In this document: positions 1 through 8,221 of the stretch, in pieces
How the letters are laid out: each line of letters opens with the position of its first letter
Position numbering within the stretch: the first letter of the stretch is position 1
Origin: Marinospirillum perlucidum
GTDB taxonomy: Bacteria > Pseudomonadota > Gammaproteobacteria > Pseudomonadales > Halomonadaceae
DNA length: 64,000 bases
Assembly: GCF_003336805.1 (NCBI RefSeq)
Contig: NZ_QFWJ01000004.1
Span: forward strand, 1 to 64,000
Direction of reading: 5' to 3'
Made by a program: the position numbers and the translations under genes
The notes under the pieces: model-generated
What the model was told of the DNA's origin: nothing
Seen by the model: only the letters and a program-made list of their open reading frames with translations
Database searches by the model: none

Positions 1-5
1 CGTTA

Positions 6-124
6 CGCCTGACGACCTTAGCGAGTGGGAACCACCTGATCCCTTGCCGAACTCAGTAGTGAAACCACTCAGCGCCGATGATAGTGTGGGGCCTCCCCAT
101 GTGAAAGTAGGTCATCGTCAGGCA
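6..124 (+). rRNA. rrf: 5S ribosomal RNA
   Basis: This is a nearly full-length bacterial 5S rRNA, a structural component of the large ribosomal subunit. The ends pair with each other (GCCTGACGAC at the start against GTCGTCAGGC-like sequence at the end), and the conserved internal segments TGCCGAACTCAG, AGTGAAAC and GCGCCGATGATAGTGTGGGG are in the expected order. It is followed at once by a strong terminator, so it is the last gene of an rRNA operon whose 16S and 23S genes lie before the window. The exact 5' end is uncertain by a few bases. Confidence 0.93.
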
Positions 125-132
125 CCTCTACT

Positions 133-166
133 AAACCCCTTGAGCACTGCTCAAGGGGTTTTTTTA
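133..166 (+). terminator. rRNA operon terminator
   Basis: A perfect stem AACCCCTTGAGC / GCTCAAGGGGTT with a short loop is followed by a run of seven T. It lies 9 nt after the 5S rRNA and ends the rRNA operon. The gene on the other side is convergent, and the A-rich left flank is short, so termination in the minus direction is possible but less clear. Confidence 0.93.
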
Positions 167-234
167 TGCATGAAAATTGGCTCAGATGAAGGCTGCTAGG
201 GCGAAGATCTCTTATAAATTGAAATACACCACCT

Positions 235-780
235 CTAAACCAGCCAGCCTTTACTGATTTTTCTGAAAAGATCGGTTCCTGCTTTTTCCAGCCATTCACA
301 GGCCACCATTTCTTTGCTGACAAGCTGTGCTCCGGCTGCTTGTAAGCGCGCTAGGGCCAGGTTCTTGTCATCAGCTCGGCGTGATCCCAGACCCTCTTCG
401 ACGAGAAATACCTGATAGCCGTGTTCAAGCAAGTCTGCTGCAGTTTGTAGGCAGCAAACATGGGTTTCGGTACCGACCAGAACAACCTGCTTGCGGCCCA
501 GATCGGCAAGGTGGTTTTTGATGTGCTCTTCTCTCAGAGCGCTGAAGTGCATTTTCTGAAGGATTTCATCATCGTTAAGAAGTCTTTTTAAGGGGGAGAG
601 AGTAGCTCCTAGTCCTTGTGGATATTGTTCTGTAGCTCTGACGGGAACTTGTATTTCTCTGGCTATTTCCATCAGCCATTGGCAGGTATTGACGACCTGG
701 GAAGCCTGATGGATATGAGGGGCAAGACGACCTTGAACGTCAATAACAAGTAAAAGGCTTTGTGTTGGCTGTAACAGCAT
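235..780 (-). CDS. Isochorismatase-family cysteine hydrolase
   Basis: This 181-residue protein belongs to the isochorismatase/nicotinamidase-like hydrolase family (YcaC-like branch), single-domain cytosolic enzymes that use an Asp-Lys-Cys triad. The N-terminus carries LLVIDVQGRL with the catalytic Asp, a Lys lies near residue 102 in the GRKQVVLVG segment, and VGTETHVCCLQTA holds the candidate nucleophile Cys near residue 109. The length suits the family. The substrate cannot be told from sequence; isochorismate, nicotinamide and other small amides are all used in this family. It is transcribed alone, convergent to the rRNA operon and divergent from the Tim44-domain gene. The start ATG at 780 is preceded by AGGGAGTTAATC, a good ribosome binding site. 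Confidence 0.85.
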   Translation of the reverse strand: MLLQPTQSLLLVIDVQGRLAPHIHQASQVVNTCQWLMEIAREIQVPVRATEQYPQGLGATLSPLKRLLNDDEILQKMHFSALREEHIKNHLADLGRKQVVLVGTETHVCCLQTAADLLEHGYQVFLVEEGLGSRRADDKNLALARLQAAGAQLVSKEMVACEWLEKAGTDLFRKISKGWLV

Positions 781-893
781 GATTAACTCCCTTACTAATG
801 GTATTATTGTTAGACTTGAGTCTAATAAGGCAAGCCTTGTCTGGTTGCTGTGAAACTCCGCTTTTCATCCGGTTTTTTTATGAGGATAGTATC

Positions 894-1733
894 TTGACAC
901 GTTTTCTGGCCCTGAGTTTGAGTTGTTTGTTAATCTTTTTTGCCTGGGCTCAGGAGGCCGATGCAAGGCGTTTTGGTGGTGGCGTTTCAAGTGGCTTGTT
1001 TTCTCGTCAGGCTAAATCCTCTCCTCCCCCCACACGCCAGGAAACACCTGCAGTGAACCAGGCGGGCAAATCAACTGCTAGAAATCGAGGTTTGGCCGGT
1101 CCCCTGATGGGTCTGGCTGCAGGCGGTCTTCTGGCCAGTTTGTTTTTCGGGGGGGGCTTTGAAGGCATGCAAGGTCTGGATTGGATCTTAATATTGCTAC
1201 TGGGATGGTTTGCTTTTTCCCTGATGCGTCGGCGCAGGGCCCAGTCATTAAGTCCTGCAGGGGCTTCTGTACCCGGGCAGCCGTTTGCTGAAAAAAACCT
1301 TTTTGATACTGCTCCAGGCAGCAGCGTCCAGCAGGCTAGTTATAGTCAGTCCAGGCAAGAGTATCCTCCGGGTTTTGATCAGGCAGGCTTTCTATCCCGT
1401 GCAAAGAGGTACTTTGTTGACTTGCAGCAGGCCTGGGATAACCGTGATTTCAGTTTGATTGAAGAATTTGTAACCCCGGCGCTCTTTCGCTTTCTGCAAG
1501 AAGAGCGCTCTCGCCAGCCAGGACAGACACGAACTCGTGTGGGCAAGTTGGATGCTGAAATCCTGCTAATGCAACCTGTCGGCAACAGCTACGAAGTGGC
1601 AGTCAGGTTTACCGGTAGTATTAGTGAGGAGGGTGCACCGGAGCAGCCTTTCTGTGAAATCTGGCATCTGACCCGTGACTGGAGTCAGCCCTCTGCACCC
1701 TGGTTGATTCAGGGTATCGAACAGGCAGAATAA
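894..1733 (+). CDS. Tim44-like domain membrane protein (TimA-type)
   Basis: The protein has an N-terminal hydrophobic segment of about 20 residues (signal anchor), a basic Gly/Ser-rich stretch after ARRFGGG, a second glycine-rich hydrophobic region followed by MRRRRA, and a C-terminal region with the pattern of Tim44-like/TimA domains (QAGFLSRAKRYFVDLQQAWDNRDF... then a beta-rich NTF2-like end). Bacterial Tim44-like proteins are inner-membrane proteins of poorly known role. I place the start at TTG 894, which has GAGGATA 6-11 nt upstream and gives 279 residues with a clean signal anchor. An upstream ATG at 798 would add 32 residues without membrane-protein character and overlaps the promoter region of the divergent hydrolase. 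A hairpin follows the stop codon. Confidence 0.82.
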   Translation: MTRFLALSLSCLLIFFAWAQEADARRFGGGVSSGLFSRQAKSSPPPTRQETPAVNQAGKSTARNRGLAGPLMGLAAGGLLASLFFGGGFEGMQGLDWILILLLGWFAFSLMRRRRAQSLSPAGASVPGQPFAEKNLFDTAPGSSVQQASYSQSRQEYPPGFDQAGFLSRAKRYFVDLQQAWDNRDFSLIEEFVTPALFRFLQEERSRQPGQTRTRVGKLDAEILLMQPVGNSYEVAVRFTGSISEEGAPEQPFCEIWHLTRDWSQPSAPWLIQGIEQAE

Positions 1734-1738
1734 CGCTT

Positions 1739-1762
1739 AGAGGCCGGAAGAACCGGCCTCTT
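1739..1762. terminator. Intergenic hairpin between convergent genes
   Basis: A perfect 8-bp stem GAGGCCGG / CCGGCCTC sits in the 31 nt between the convergent Tim44-domain and yaaA genes. T runs are short on both sides, so it is a probable but not textbook terminator that could serve both genes. Confidence 0.6.
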
Positions 1763-1764
1763 GG

Positions 1765-2538
1765 CTAGGTCTCCTTGCGCGTAAAGACCCAGCTATTGCC
1801 TTCCGACAGTGAAGAGTTGTAGGCGTAACCTTCCTTATCAAAACCCTTGAGTCCTTCGGGTTGGTCAATACGATTATCCAATTGATAGCGTGCCATTAGC
1901 CCCCGCGCCTTTTTGGCAAAGAAGCTGATGATTTTGTATTGGCCGTTTTTCCAGTCCTTGAAGACAGGTGTGATGACCTCAGCTTGAAGTTTTTTCTTGT
2001 CGAGTGCTTTGAAGTATTCCTGGGACGCCAGGTTGATAATCCACGGTTGTTCTTGTTCTGCTAGTTCTGCATTCAGGCGTTCGGTTAGGGTTTCTTTCCA
2101 GAAAGCATAGAGATCCGGGCCTGCTGGGTTCTTGAGTTTGGTGCCCATTTCCAGGCGATAGGCCTGAATCAGATCTAGCGGGCGCAAAAGGCCGTAAAGC
2201 CCTGAAAGTATCCGCAGGTGTTTTTGGCCGAAGTCCAGTGCCTCTTGATCCAGACTGGACGCATCCAGCCCTGTGTAAACATCGCCAGTAAAGGCCATGG
2301 CCGCTTGTTTGGCATTGTCAGGGGTAAAAGGAGGCTGCCACTCCTGATAGCGGGCTGCATTCAATGAGGCCAGCTTGTCGCTGATTTTCATCAACTCGGA
2401 CAGCTCTTGAGGGGCCAGAGGCCTGAGTACATCAATCAGTTGAGCGGCTGGCTCCAGAAAATCCGGTTGGGTGTAGCTTGATGTGGTGGCAGGTGTTTCC
2501 AGATCCAGAGACTTGGCCGGGGAAAGCAGACTTAGCAT
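1765..2538 (-). CDS. yaaA: Peroxide stress protein YaaA (UPF0246)
   Basis: The 257-residue protein matches the YaaA/DUF328 family over its full usual length. The family start [15 protein letters not shown], the segment [11 protein letters not shown], the [28 protein letters not shown] block and the C-terminal [13 protein letters not shown] are all family hallmarks. In E. coli YaaA lowers free intracellular iron during hydrogen peroxide stress and is induced by OxyR. The gene stands alone, convergent with the Tim44-domain gene. I see no obvious OxyR site but cannot exclude one in the 160 nt upstream. Confidence 0.95.
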   Translation of the reverse strand: MLSLLSPAKSLDLETPATTSSYTQPDFLEPAAQLIDVLRPLAPQELSELMKISDKLASLNAARYQEWQPPFTPDNAKQAAMAFTGDVYTGLDASSLDQEALDFGQKHLRILSGLYGLLRPLDLIQAYRLEMGTKLKNPAGPDLYAFWKETLTERLNAELAEQEQPWIINLASQEYFKALDKKKLQAEVITPVFKDWKNGQYKIISFFAKKARGLMARYQLDNRIDQPEGLKGFDKEGYAYNSSLSEGNSWVFTRKET

Positions 2539-2798
2539 GGGGGGACTCCATCTGAAGGTTTCTTGACCTAGTATATCAAGCCCTTGGGAAACACGGCAGG
2601 GTCAGCAGGGACTCCTGTTCCAGGTGGTTTTTTGATCCTGATCCAAAAGCTGTCATTTTGTTTGCATAAAATTTTAAAAAAAACTTATCAAATACCTCTC
2701 ATATGATTACAATCCGCACACTTTCACAGATGCGAGCATTTTTGCTTGTTGAGCATCAACTTAATCCCTGTGCCCTGAAGCTTAATCATGAGGTCTTC

Positions 2799-3257
2799 AT
2801 GCCATCATCAAACCAGCTCCTAGCCAGTTTGGAATTCTCACTTGCCGACCGTTTCTACAAGCTTGCCTGCAAGCCCGGCTTGAAGCTTTTCAGACACGCC
2901 ACGCGTGCTCTGATGCATCATGCTGCAAAACTGGGGCACCAGCGCACTCTGCTGGTTTTTGGTCAGCGTTTGTTGACTGAGGGGACGACCAGCCGTGAGA
3001 AAATGCTGGGTGCTGAATATCTGATGCAAGCTGCCCATCAGGGTAACGCCGAAGCGCAATGGCTGGCGGGTTGCATCTATGAAAAAGGACTTCCTCCTTT
3101 TGTTTCCAGTGATCCCAATGCTGTGACCTGGTATGCCCGTGCAGCCGAGCAGGGACATGCCAAAGCACGCCAGCGACTGGCTCAGGCGTTCAGGCTGGGT
3201 GAGCTGGGATTGTCTGCCAGTGCTGAAAAAGCCAGTCAGTGGGATACAGACGCCTAA
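2799..3257 (+). CDS. Sel1-repeat (TPR-like) protein
   Basis: This short protein holds two to three Sel1-like repeats, seen as GAEYLMQAAHQGNAEAQWLAGCIYEKG and AVTWYARAAEQGHAKARQRLAQAFRLG, alpha-alpha solenoid units that mediate protein-protein contacts. I chose ATG 2799 (152 residues) because TGAGG lies 5 nt before it. An in-frame ATG at 2703 would add 32 residues but has no visible ribosome binding site. No signal peptide is evident from the chosen start, so it is probably cytosolic. Partner and pathway are unknown, and its neighbours do not help. Confidence 0.8.
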   Translation: MPSSNQLLASLEFSLADRFYKLACKPGLKLFRHATRALMHHAAKLGHQRTLLVFGQRLLTEGTTSREKMLGAEYLMQAAHQGNAEAQWLAGCIYEKGLPPFVSSDPNAVTWYARAAEQGHAKARQRLAQAFRLGELGLSASAEKASQWDTDA

Positions 3258-3345
3258 CAGGCATCCTGCGCGGGCTTACCAAAGAGGCCCCGAATGAGCT
3301 AAACTCAGCTCAAGTTAAGTCTGTTTTCCAATGTAAGGGCACGGA

Positions 3346-3831
3346 ATGGATATGCCATTCATTATTGATCTTGAAGCCTCAGGGTTTGGCCGCGGCAGCT
3401 ATCCCATAGAAGTGGGTTTTGCGCGACCTGACGGGCAAGTGGCTGCGCGCCTGATAAAACCTGAACCTGATTGGACGCACTGGAGCGAAGAGGCTGAACA
3501 GGTCCATGGCATTTCCCGTGAACAGCTGTTTGAAGAAGGTCTTTCTGCCCGTGAAGTCGCACTCTGGTTGAACGAGGAACTTCAGGGTGAGACGGTTTAC
3601 AGTGACAGCTGGGGGTTTGATAGCAGCTGGCTGGCTCTCCTTTTCCATCATGCTGGTTGCATGCAACGTTTTCGTATCGATACGCTTAACAAGCTATTGA
3701 GTGAAAAACAGCTGGCCGCTTGGGGGCAAATCAAGCAGCAGGTTCTGGATGATCTGCATCTGGTCCGCCATCGCGCTGCAGACGACGCTTATATGCTCCA
3801 GAGAACTTTCCGCATGACAGCCAGTCAGTGA
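3346..3831 (+). CDS. DEDDh 3'-5' exonuclease family protein
   Basis: The 161-residue protein is a compact RNase T/DnaQ-fold exonuclease. Motif I is FIIDLEASG with the metal-binding Asp8 and Glu10, the middle Asp is in the SDSWGFDSSW region (motif II), and motif III is HRAADDAYML with the His and Asp of the DEDDh class. Such enzymes remove 3' nucleotides from DNA or RNA with two metal ions. It is shorter than RNase T and lacks its substrate-binding extensions, so the substrate is open. AAGGG precedes ATG 3346 by 6 nt. ATG 3352 is a possible alternative start. Confidence 0.8.
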   Translation: MDMPFIIDLEASGFGRGSYPIEVGFARPDGQVAARLIKPEPDWTHWSEEAEQVHGISREQLFEEGLSAREVALWLNEELQGETVYSDSWGFDSSWLALLFHHAGCMQRFRIDTLNKLLSEKQLAAWGQIKQQVLDDLHLVRHRAADDAYMLQRTFRMTASQ

Positions 3832-3895
3832 CAGGGCTTGTTTTTAAACGCCTGTTTGAATAGTCTTGTGAAAAATAACAACTCACGAGGCCCCT

Positions 3896-4708
3896 ATGTC
3901 GACTCTATCGCTATCCAGCAGTTCCCCTCTCGAGGTCACCCAAGAAAACGGGGTGGCCGAGGTCATCCTGTCCCGGCCTGATCAACATAATAGCCTGAAT
4001 ATGCCCTTGATCGAGGCGTTGCTAGAGGTGATCCAGCAACTGCACGGTCAACGAGATCTAAGGGCTGTCATTCTGACGGGAGCTGGAGCCAGCTTTTGCA
4101 GTGGCTTGGATGTTGCCGGAGTCATGGCTGATCCCAAGAATATTCATTATCTCCTGAGTGGCTGTGACGGCTACCCGCATAACAAGGTGCAACACCTGGC
4201 TTTGGGCTGGCGTTCCCTCTCCGTACCGGTGATTGCAGCCATCCAGGGGCACTGCTATGGCGGTGGTTTGCAGATTGCTCTGGGTGCGGATCTTAGAGTT
4301 GCCCATCCGCAAAGCAAGTTGTCGGTGATGGAAGGCCGCTGGGGGATTATTCCTGACATGGGATTGAGCGTGACCGCACGTGGCTGTGTCAGGGAAGATT
4401 TGTTGCTGCGGCTGACTCTGACCGCCGAGATTCTAAGTGGGGATGAGGCTCTGCAAGCTGGACTGGTTACCGAAACTGCTGCAGAACCCCTGGCCCGGGC
4501 CAGGGAGGTGGCGGCTATCCTGACTCAGCGTTCGCCGGATATGGTCAAGGCCAGCAAACGCCTGCTACGCGACTCCTATACCCAAACCGATGATGAACGC
4601 CTGGCCATGGAAGAGAAATTGCAAAAAAGGCTTCTGGGTTCAGCCAATCAAATGGAAGCGGTAAGAGCCAACCTGGAGAAGCGCGCCCCCCATTTTAAAA
4701 CGGAGTAG
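3896..4708 (+). CDS. Enoyl-CoA hydratase/isomerase (crotonase family)
   Basis: The 270-residue protein shows the crotonase fold: the first oxyanion-hole segment GAGASFCSGLDVAG and the second QGHCYGGGLQIALGADLRV, followed by EGRWGIIPDMGLS. Family members hydrate or isomerise acyl-CoA thioesters. The second catalytic Glu position of classical enoyl-CoA hydratases falls in the GIIPDMG segment, where Asp is present as in isomerase-like members, so I would not assign a fatty-acid step with certainty. CACGAGG lies just upstream of the ATG. The following helicase frame begins within a few bases of its stop, suggesting co-transcription. Confidence 0.88.
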   Translation: MSTLSLSSSSPLEVTQENGVAEVILSRPDQHNSLNMPLIEALLEVIQQLHGQRDLRAVILTGAGASFCSGLDVAGVMADPKNIHYLLSGCDGYPHNKVQHLALGWRSLSVPVIAAIQGHCYGGGLQIALGADLRVAHPQSKLSVMEGRWGIIPDMGLSVTARGCVREDLLLRLTLTAEILSGDEALQAGLVTETAAEPLARAREVAAILTQRSPDMVKASKRLLRDSYTQTDDERLAMEEKLQKRLLGSANQMEAVRANLEKRAPHFKTE

Positions 4709-4715
4709 TCAGCTT

Positions 4716-6491
4716 CTGAGTGTAACCCTTCGTCCTTATCAACAGGAAGCCGTCACCCGGGTTTTGGATTGGTTTCGGCAAACCAGTCAGCCCGGTCTCT
4801 TGTGCCTGCCAACCGGTGCTGGTAAAAGTCTGGTGATTGCTGAACTGGCCCGTCTGGCGCGAGGCCGGGTTCTGGTGCTGGCCCATGTGCGCGAACTGGT
4901 TGAACAGAATGCGGCCAAGTATGCAGCCTATGGACTCGAAGCTGATATCTTCAGTGCTGGCCTGGGTAAGAAGGAGGCCGCCCGCCAGGTGGTCTTTGGT
5001 TCAGTGCAATCTGTGGTTCGCCACCTGGAGCACTTTGAAGATGCCGGTTTTACCCTCGTCGTCATTGATGAATGCCATCGGATCAGCCCCCAGGAAGACT
5101 CCGGCTATCAAAAGATTCTGGCTTTTCTGCATCAACTCAATCCGCAGTTGAAGGTGCTGGGCCTGACGGCTACCCCCTATCGTCTGGGGCAGGGGTTTAT
5201 CTATTATCGCCACCTGCAGCAACAGGCTGTAAGAGGAACAGAAGAGGCCTTTTTCCAGGCCTGTCTTTACGAGTTGCCCCTGCGCTGGATGGTCTCCAAG
5301 GGTTATCTGGTTAAGCCGGTAAAAATGGATATGGCGCTTCTGGCTTATGATTTTTCTGCGCTGACTCCTCAAGCTTCAGGCCATTTTTCTCAAGATGAAA
5401 TGCAGGCCGTTGTCGATAGCAGCCGCATCACTCCAGCGATTGTTGCTGATCTGCAGCGTCGAGCTGAAAAGAGACAGGGAGTCATGGTTTTCTGTGCCAG
5501 TGTTCGCCATGCTCGTGAAGTGGCCAGTCTACTCCCAGAGGAGGCAACCGCTTTGATTACCGGTGAGCTTAAAAGCAGCGAGCGCGAAGCTCTGATCCGA
5601 CAATTTAAGCGCCGAGAACTGAAATACCTGGTCAATGTCTCTGTCCTGACTACAGGCTTTGACGCCCCTCATGTTGATGTCATTGCGCTTTTACGCCCGA
5701 CAGAATCTGTCAGCCTTTATCAGCAGATTCTGGGGCGGGGGCTGCGACTCTCGCCGGAGACGGACAAGCAGGACTGTCTGCTACTGGATTACGCCGGCAA
5801 TCCCTGGGATCCCTGGGCACCGGAAATTGCCGACCCCAAACCCAAGGGGGCAACCGAATTGGTGCAGGTACTCTGTCCGGCTTGTGGTTTTGCCAATAGC
5901 TTTTGGGGTAAAACGACTGCTGATGGCGAAGTGATCGAACACTACGGACGCCGCTGTCAGGGTTGGCTGGATGGGGTGGATGATCAAGCCGGACAAGCTT
6001 GCGATTTTCGCTTTCGTTTTCGAACCTGTCCTGAATGCGGAGGAGAGGCTGATATCGCTGCGCGCAGCTGTCCCCACTGTGATGCAATTCTGATCGATGC
6101 GGATCAGCAACTGAAACAGGCTCTGCAATTGCGGGATGCACGGGTACTCAGAGTCAGCGGTATGACGCTGGAAGTCTGTTTGAATGGCCGCGGATTGAAG
6201 CGTTTGAAGGTGAGCTACTACGATGAAGAAGGGTTAAGCCTCAGCGACTGGTATGGATTGGAAACCCCGGCCCAACGCCAGGTTTTTGAGAAAGTCTTTC
6301 TGCGCGAGCATCTCCGAGCCCCCGGGCTGCAATGGTCACCGCAAACGCCCGAGGAAGTGATTGCCAACCAGGAGTATCTGCGTTATCCGGATTTTGTCAT
6401 TGCCCGTAAACTGCATAAAAAGCACTGGCGGATTCAGAAAAAGCTATTTGACTATCAAGGGCGTTACCGTACCGGGATTGCTGCCGGGTAA
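4716..6491 (+). CDS. Superfamily 2 DEAD/DEAH-like helicase with C-terminal zinc ribbons
   Basis: This is a COG1061-type SF2 helicase. It shows a Q-motif-like LRPYQQEAV, Walker A LPTGAGKS, motif II IDECHR, motif III LTATPYRLG, motif V SVLTTGFDAPHVD and motif VI QILGRGLRLSP. After the helicase core come cysteine pairs (LCPACG, CQGW...CDF, CPECGG, CPHCDA) that look like zinc ribbons for nucleic-acid binding. The start is odd. The LRPYQ motif lies upstream of the first ordinary start codon (TTG 4764), and the frame, open from 4665, has no ATG, GTG or TTG before it. CTG 4716, 10 nt after GGAG, is my best start; ATT 4692 is an alternative. The role is probably DNA repair or RNA metabolism, not more precisely known. 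Confidence 0.85.
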   Translation: MSVTLRPYQQEAVTRVLDWFRQTSQPGLLCLPTGAGKSLVIAELARLARGRVLVLAHVRELVEQNAAKYAAYGLEADIFSAGLGKKEAARQVVFGSVQSVVRHLEHFEDAGFTLVVIDECHRISPQEDSGYQKILAFLHQLNPQLKVLGLTATPYRLGQGFIYYRHLQQQAVRGTEEAFFQACLYELPLRWMVSKGYLVKPVKMDMALLAYDFSALTPQASGHFSQDEMQAVVDSSRITPAIVADLQRRAEKRQGVMVFCASVRHAREVASLLPEEATALITGELKSSEREALIRQFKRRELKYLVNVSVLTTGFDAPHVDVIALLRPTESVSLYQQILGRGLRLSPETDKQDCLLLDYAGNPWDPWAPEIADPKPKGATELVQVLCPACGFANSFWGKTTADGEVIEHYGRRCQGWLDGVDDQAGQACDFRFRFRTCPECGGEADIAARSCPHCDAILIDADQQLKQALQLRDARVLRVSGMTLEVCLNGRGLKRLKVSYYDEEGLSLSDWYGLETPAQRQVFEKVFLREHLRAPGLQWSPQTPEEVIANQEYLRYPDFVIARKLHKKHWRIQKKLFDYQGRYRTGIAAG

Positions 6492-6523
6492 TAACTTTAC
6501 AAGTAAGTCTAAGGAGACCTTCT

Positions 6524-6835
6524 ATGTACAAGCTAGCTTTCTATGTGCCGGAAGAGGCCGCTGAGGTCGTTAAACAGGCGGTTTTTGCCACCGGGGCGGG
6601 CCGCTTGGGGGATTACGCCGAATGCTGCTTTCAGACCCCGGGCCAGGGGCAATTCCGGCCACTGGAGGGAGCCAACCCTCACCTGGGAAAAAACGGACAA
6701 CTGGAAAAAGTTGCTGAGTTGAAGGTAGAGCTACTTTGTCCCCAGGATTTGATTAAAGAAGCCCTGGCAGCCATTAAATCCAGTCATCCTTATGAAGAAC
6801 CTGCTTATGAAGTCTGGAAGTTGGAAAACTTCTAA
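6524..6835 (+). CDS. NIF3/YqfO-like small protein
   Basis: The 103-residue protein resembles the stand-alone YqfO/CutA-like insertion domain of the NIF3 family. Recognisable parts are YKLAFYVPEEAAEVVKQAVFATGAGRLGDYAECCF, the GQFRPLEGANP segment and the C-terminal SSHPYEEPAYEVW. In full-length NIF3 proteins this domain interrupts a metal-dependent hydrolase fold; here the hydrolase halves are absent, as in many gammaproteobacteria. It is probably cytosolic, and its biochemical role is unknown. AAGGAG precedes the ATG, 33 nt after the helicase stop, so it may be the last gene of that unit. Confidence 0.85.
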   Translation: MYKLAFYVPEEAAEVVKQAVFATGAGRLGDYAECCFQTPGQGQFRPLEGANPHLGKNGQLEKVAELKVELLCPQDLIKEALAAIKSSHPYEEPAYEVWKLENF

Positions 6836-6854
6836 TAATAGTAATTTTCTACCA

Positions 6855-7077
6855 GGCTGATAGTTTTATTTAAATATTAAAAGTGGTTTTTATTCGGCTT
6901 TTTTAAAATCCGTTTTATTTGTCTTTATCTTGATTTGGATCATGACTTCTGTCCGGGGCGTCTTGTTGGTTTAATGAAAACACTCTAGTCTCGAATCAGG
7001 GTTTATATTGATTGCTAAGTTATTGATTGATATAAGCTAATAGGCTGATAGTTAAAGGCTAATAGCTATACTATCAG
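6855..7077. repeat. CTGATAGT repeats in the peroxidase upstream region
   Basis: GGCTGATAGTT occurs as an exact direct repeat at 6855-6865 and 7043-7053, and ACTATCAG at 7070-7077 is the inverse of the second copy, giving an 8-bp inverted repeat with a 17-nt spacer just before the ribosome binding site. The region is AT-rich. The repeats could be operator half-sites or a 5' leader hairpin. Confidence 0.5.
6930..6943. promoter_or_regulatory. FNR/ANR-like box upstream of cytochrome c peroxidase
   Basis: TTGATTTGGATCAT matches the FNR/ANR palindrome TTGAT-N4-ATCAA at nine of ten fixed positions. A candidate -10 element (TTTAAT, 6970-6975) lies at roughly the spacing expected for activation with the box centred near -41. 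Cytochrome c peroxidase genes of Pseudomonas are known to be induced at low oxygen by ANR. Seen: the palindrome; inferred: the regulation. Confidence 0.6.
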
Positions 7078-7100
7078 TTCAATTAAATGAGGAGTAGGCT

Positions 7101-8102
7101 ATGAGTTATCAACAACCCCTAAAGAAGGTCGCTGCAGTTTCAACCCTTCTGGGTGGGCTCTTAATATTGAGCCAACCGCTGCTGGCGAGTGATGGTTACT
7201 ATGAGGACTATGCTGATCGTTTTGAACCCCTGCCAGCGATAGCTCCGCTTCCGGGTGATAATAGTCTGACACCGGAAAAGATTGAGCTGGGTAAGATGTT
7301 ATTTTTTGAACCCCGTATTTCATCCAGTGGCGTGATCAGCTGTGCCACCTGTCACAATCCGGCACTGGGTTGGACGGATCGGATTCCCCGCGCTACGGGG
7401 CATGCCGGTCAAGTCGGGGAGCGCAATACTCCCACGGTATTAAACTCCGGCTTTTTTGATGCCCAGTTCTGGGATGGTCGGGCAGAAGATCTGGAAGCCC
7501 AGGCCCTGGGGCCGATTGAAGCCGGGGTGGAAATGAATATGCCTCTGGAAGAAGCCATCAAGCGCCTCAAGAGTTTTGAAACCTATCAACAGGCTTTTGC
7601 TGAAGCCTATGGGGCGCCCGACACCATTACTGAGGAAAACGTGGCCCGTGCCCTGGCCAGTTTCCAGCGCACCTTGAATACCCCCAATTCGCGTTTTGAC
7701 CGCTACCTGCGCGGTGACCTCAATGCACTCACCGAGCAGGAAAAGCGGGGTATGGCCGCCTTTGCTGACAATGGTTGCACCGCTTGTCACTCGGGGCCAG
7801 CTTTGACCGATAGTAACTTTCATGCCATCCAGGTACCGGGTTCCACTGACGAAGGGCGTTATGGCGTGACTGGTGACCAGGGTGACATGCACCGCTTCAA
7901 GACACCAACCCTGCGTAATGTCGCTGTCACCTATCCTTATTTTAATAATGGTGGGGTTGCTGAACTGGATCGTGCGGTTCAGGTCATGGCCAGAGAAATG
8001 CTAGGCCGTGAATTTGATGAGCAAACCATTGAAGATGTTGTCGCCTTCTTGCATACCCTGACTGGGGAGATGCCAGACGTGGCAATTCCTGCTCTGCCCT
8101 GA
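7101..8102 (+). CDS. Di-haem cytochrome c peroxidase
   Basis: This 333-residue periplasmic enzyme reduces hydrogen peroxide to water with electrons from small c-type cytochromes. It has a Sec signal peptide ending near LLAS (residue 30), then two c-type haem sites: CATCH at residues 81-85 and CTACH at 226-230, the defining arrangement of the CcpA/MauG family. The segments PTVLNSGFFDAQFWDGRAEDLEAQALGPI and FKTPTLRNVAVTYPYFNNGG are typical of true peroxidases. ATGAGGAG lies just before ATG 7101. The long AT-rich upstream region holds an FNR/ANR-like box, suggesting induction when oxygen is scarce. A hairpin (GAAAGCTC / GAGCTTTC, 8112-8133) follows the stop but has a poor T run. Confidence 0.95.
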   Translation: MSYQQPLKKVAAVSTLLGGLLILSQPLLASDGYYEDYADRFEPLPAIAPLPGDNSLTPEKIELGKMLFFEPRISSSGVISCATCHNPALGWTDRIPRATGHAGQVGERNTPTVLNSGFFDAQFWDGRAEDLEAQALGPIEAGVEMNMPLEEAIKRLKSFETYQQAFAEAYGAPDTITEENVARALASFQRTLNTPNSRFDRYLRGDLNALTEQEKRGMAAFADNGCTACHSGPALTDSNFHAIQVPGSTDEGRYGVTGDQGDMHRFKTPTLRNVAVTYPYFNNGGVAELDRAVQVMAREMLGREFDEQTIEDVVAFLHTLTGEMPDVAIPALP

Positions 8103-8221
8103 TGTTGGCGGGAAAGCTCAGGGAAGAGCTTTCTTATCCCGCTGACCCAGACAAAGCTTGCGCCCTGCCTAGCTTCACGGATAATAGTCTGCTTTGTACC
8201 CTTTTGGAGTCAGCAGCTTAA

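Noticed and set aside
8112-8133. Terminator after the cytochrome c peroxidase gene
   Set aside because: A hairpin is present but the T run is broken (TTTCTTATC), so I did not list it as a terminator.
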